Notes under the pieces: model-generated | Seen by the model: the letters and a program-made list of their open reading frames with translations, nothing else | Database searches by the model: none | What the model was told of the DNA's origin: nothing | DNA from: Bordetella parapertussis | GTDB taxonomy: Bacteria > Cyanobacteriota > Cyanobacteriia > PCC-6307 > Cyanobiaceae | Direction of reading: 5' to 3' | Assembly: GCA_943324725.2 (NCBI GenBank) | Contig: CALPMR020000004.1 | Location: 1-36,997, forward strand | Length of the DNA stretch: 36,997 nucleotides | Position numbers and translations under genes: made by a program | Part shown: positions 35,248 through 36,997 of the stretch, piece after piece | Numbering within the stretch: position 1 is the first letter of the stretch | Layout of the letters: each line of letters begins with the position of its first letter

Positions 35248-36627
35248 ATGAGCGAGGGTTCCGCCGTAGCTGAGGTGGTGGCCCGCCAGCTCGAGGGCCT
35301 GCTGGAAGCCAGCAACTACGACGGCGCCAAGTTGCTGATGCAGCCGGTGCAGCCCGTCGATGCGGCAGAAGCGATCGGCACCCTGCCCCGCACCCTCCAG
35401 GCCCTGGCCTTCCGGCTGTTGCCGAAGGACGAGGCGATTGAGGTGTATGAGTACCTGGAGCCCTCCGTGCAGCAGAGCCTGTTGGAGCGCCTGCGCTCCG
35501 GTGAGGTGCTGGAGCTGGTGGAGGAGATGTCTCCCGATGATCGGGTTCGTCTGTTTGACGAGCTGCCGGCCAAGGTGGTCCGGCGGTTGCTGGCGGAGCT
35601 GAGCCCATCGGAGCGGCGGGTCACGGCCCAGATGCTCGGCTACGAGGCCGAAACCGCCGGCCGGCTGATGACGACCGAGTTCATCGATCTCAAGGAGTTC
35701 CACAGTGCCGCCCAGGCCCTGGAGATCGTGCGGCGCCGGGCCCGCGAAACCGAAACCATCTACAGCCTGTACATCACCGATGCCTCCCGCCATCTCAGCG
35801 GCATGCTGTCGCTGCGTGATCTGGTGACGGCCGAACCCGAGAGTCGCCTTGGCGATGTGATGACCCGCGAGGTGGTGAGCGTGGCCACGGACACCGACCA
35901 GGAGGAGGTGGCCCGGGTGATCCAGCGCTACGACTTTCTGGCGGTGCCGGTGGTGGATCGGGAGCAGCGCCTGGTGGGGATCGTCACCGTCGACGACGTG
36001 ATCGACGTGATCCAGCAGGAGGCCACCCGCGACCTCTATGCCGCCGGTGCGGTGCAGGCCGGCGATGAGGACGACTATTTCCAGAGCAATCTGTTCACGG
36101 TGGCCCGCCGCCGGGTGGTGTGGCTGATGGTGCTGCTGATCGCCAACAGCGGCACCGCCGCCGTGATCGCCTCCGAAGATGCGGTGCTCAAGAAGGTGGT
36201 GGTGCTGGCCGCCTTCATTCCGCTGTTGATCGGCACCGGCGGCAATGTCGGTGCCCAGAGCTCCACCGTGGTGATCCGGGGTCTGAGCACCCAGCGCCTG
36301 CAGGCTCTGGGGCCGGCGCTGACGATCGGCCGGGAGTTGGTGGCGGGGGCCCTGCTGGGCCTGCTGATGCTGATCGTGGTGGTGCCCTGGGCGGCTTATG
36401 TGTCCCACAGCTGGGTGGTGGCCGCCGCCGCCGGCATCAGCCTGGTGGCGATCACCACCCTGGCGGCCACGGCCGGCGCCGCCTTGCCCTTGCTGTTCAA
36501 CCGCCTCGGCCTCGATCCCGCCCTGATGTCGGCCCCGTTCATCGCCACCGCCACCGACGTGGCTGGGGTGTTCATCTACCTGCACACGGCGGGCTGGCTG
36601 CTCAACCGGATGCCGGCTGGCGGCTGA
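35248..36627 (+). CDS. mgtE: Magnesium transporter MgtE
   Basis: A dimeric magnesium channel of the plasma membrane, gated by cytoplasmic Mg2+. The 459-residue product has an N-terminal superhelical domain (about 15-135, with LPRTLQALAFRLLPKDEAIEVYEYL and MSPDDRVRLFDELP), two CBS domains (about 140-265, LSGMLSLRDLV and LVGIVTVDDVIDVI), a connecting helix (EATRDLYAAGAV), and five transmembrane helices (about 290-455). The pore region has LIGTGGNVGAQSSTVVIRGL and ATATDVAGVFIYL with its conserved Asp. The start is ATG 35248 with an excellent ribosome site GGAGGGG 4 bp upstream. No magnesium riboswitch was recognised upstream. Confidence 0.96.
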   Translation: MSEGSAVAEVVARQLEGLLEASNYDGAKLLMQPVQPVDAAEAIGTLPRTLQALAFRLLPKDEAIEVYEYLEPSVQQSLLERLRSGEVLELVEEMSPDDRVRLFDELPAKVVRRLLAELSPSERRVTAQMLGYEAETAGRLMTTEFIDLKEFHSAAQALEIVRRRARETETIYSLYITDASRHLSGMLSLRDLVTAEPESRLGDVMTREVVSVATDTDQEEVARVIQRYDFLAVPVVDREQRLVGIVTVDDVIDVIQQEATRDLYAAGAVQAGDEDDYFQSNLFTVARRRVVWLMVLLIANSGTAAVIASEDAVLKKVVVLAAFIPLLIGTGGNVGAQSSTVVIRGLSTQRLQALGPALTIGRELVAGALLGLLMLIVVVPWAAYVSHSWVVAAAAGISLVAITTLAATAGAALPLLFNRLGLDPALMSAPFIATATDVAGVFIYLHTAGWLLNRMPAGG

Positions 36628-36701
36628 ACGGCGACGCCTTAGCGGGCCAGAGCTGTCTTAGCGTGGGTCTTCCGCGGGATTCCGGCGAAAGATGAGAGGA
36701 A

Positions 36702-36730
36702 TTCACACTTCTTCAGGTTAGGCTTCACAC
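36702..36730 (+). promoter_or_regulatory. Paired direct repeats upstream of the sigma-factor gene
   Basis: TTCACAC occurs at 36702-36708 and again at 36724-36730, 22 bp apart (about two helical turns), 20-50 bp before the predicted GTG start. A second pair, CTTAGCG at 36638-36644 and 36657-36663, lies further upstream. They are possible activator or repressor sites; no known regulator is assigned. Confidence 0.25.
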
Positions 36731-36748
36731 ACCTTTACGGACCAAGCC

Positions 36749-36997
36749 GTGGTCGTTGCCGTTTTTCAGGACAGGGTGGCCGATTCCCTGCCTCCAGAGA
36801 GGGCTCTCAGTGAGCCCACCGAGGTGGACAGTGTCTCGCTCACCATGCCTCGCAGCGCATCTGCTTCGTCAGCGCGGCAGATGCCGTCGATCGACGGTGA
36901 TCTGGTGCGCTCCTACCTGCGGGACATCGGCCGGGTGCCGCTGCTCAGTCATGAGCAGGAGATCACCCTGGGCCGGCAGGTGCAGGAGCTGATGCAG
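36749..36997 (+). CDS. Sigma-70 family RNA polymerase sigma factor, N-terminal part (gene runs off the right edge)
   Basis: Directs RNA polymerase to promoters. Only 83 residues are visible. After a variable N-terminus of about 49 residues, SIDGDLVRSYLRDIGRVPLLSHEQEITLGRQVQELM is sigma region 1.2, as found in cyanobacterial group 1/2 sigma factors. The short N-terminus, compared with the principal sigma factor, favours a group 2 (non-essential, SigB/C/D/E-like) member, but the rest is needed to decide. The start is taken as GTG 36749; a stop codon in frame at 36719 limits extension, and internal GTG 36776 or ATG 36824 are alternatives. Confidence 0.85.
   Translation, partial: MVVAVFQDRVADSLPPERALSEPTEVDSVSLTMPRSASASSARQMPSIDGDLVRSYLRDIGRVPLLSHEQEITLGRQVQELMQ

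Overview
The window is cyanobacterial. It holds psbZ (photosystem II), a SecA without the C-terminal zinc-binding tail, a group 2 type sigma factor start, a tRNA-Gly(GCC) without encoded CCA, and several copies of the cyanobacterial palindrome GCGATCGC. High GC, tight packing and the gene set point to the Synechococcus/Cyanobium/Prochlorococcus lineage, probably a GC-rich Cyanobium-like Synechococcus. The taxon is inferred from gene content by eye, not from a search.

Layout. (1) 1-2880: the 5' part of mutS (minus, running off the left edge), then divergent psbZ-ribH. (2) 2939-13231: a surface-glycan block with a membrane sugar-1-phosphate transferase, a GT2 glycosyltransferase, a GT2-GT4 fusion, two unrelated sulfotransferases, a GT31-like enzyme, an FkbM-type methyltransferase and two GT4 enzymes, in short runs on both strands. 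(3) 13259-20200: a type I secretion locus on the minus strand in the order PpiC-type peptidyl-prolyl isomerase, cNMP-like/C39-like ABC exporter, HlyD adaptor, RTX-like calcium-binding protein, closed by a clear intrinsic terminator. (4) 20339-23964: tRNA-Gly, a Ycf52/NSI-like acetyltransferase and secA. (5) 23915-26144: a Wzm/Wzt polysaccharide ABC exporter whose ATPase gene runs 50 bp into the 3' end of secA. (6) 26313-30447: cysE preceded by a VapBC toxin-antitoxin pair, a GntR-type regulator, a dienelactone-hydrolase-family enzyme and infC. (7) 30468-36997: miaA, an 800-bp leader without a convincing gene but with strong hairpins, gyrB with a small exported SH3-like protein, a glutathione peroxidase, mgtE and the start of a sigma-70 family gene.

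How it may work together. The core genes (mutS, psbZ, ribH, secA, cysE, infC, miaA, gyrB) look like a conserved chromosomal backbone into which about 17 kb of surface-structure genes, plus the Wzm/Wzt pair, have been placed. The glycan genes have the parts to start a polyprenyl-linked sugar chain, extend it, sulfate and methylate it; Wzm/Wzt could export it. The secretion locus is self-contained: exporter, adaptor, a folding helper without a signal peptide, and one candidate substrate. The ABC exporter has a C39-like domain whose catalytic residues appear lost, as in HlyB-type exporters, which fits an RTX substrate without a cleavable leader. The most unusual items are this secretion module, the RTX-like protein with a long repeat period, the two sulfotransferases around a GT31-like enzyme, and repeated tail-to-tail gene overlaps.
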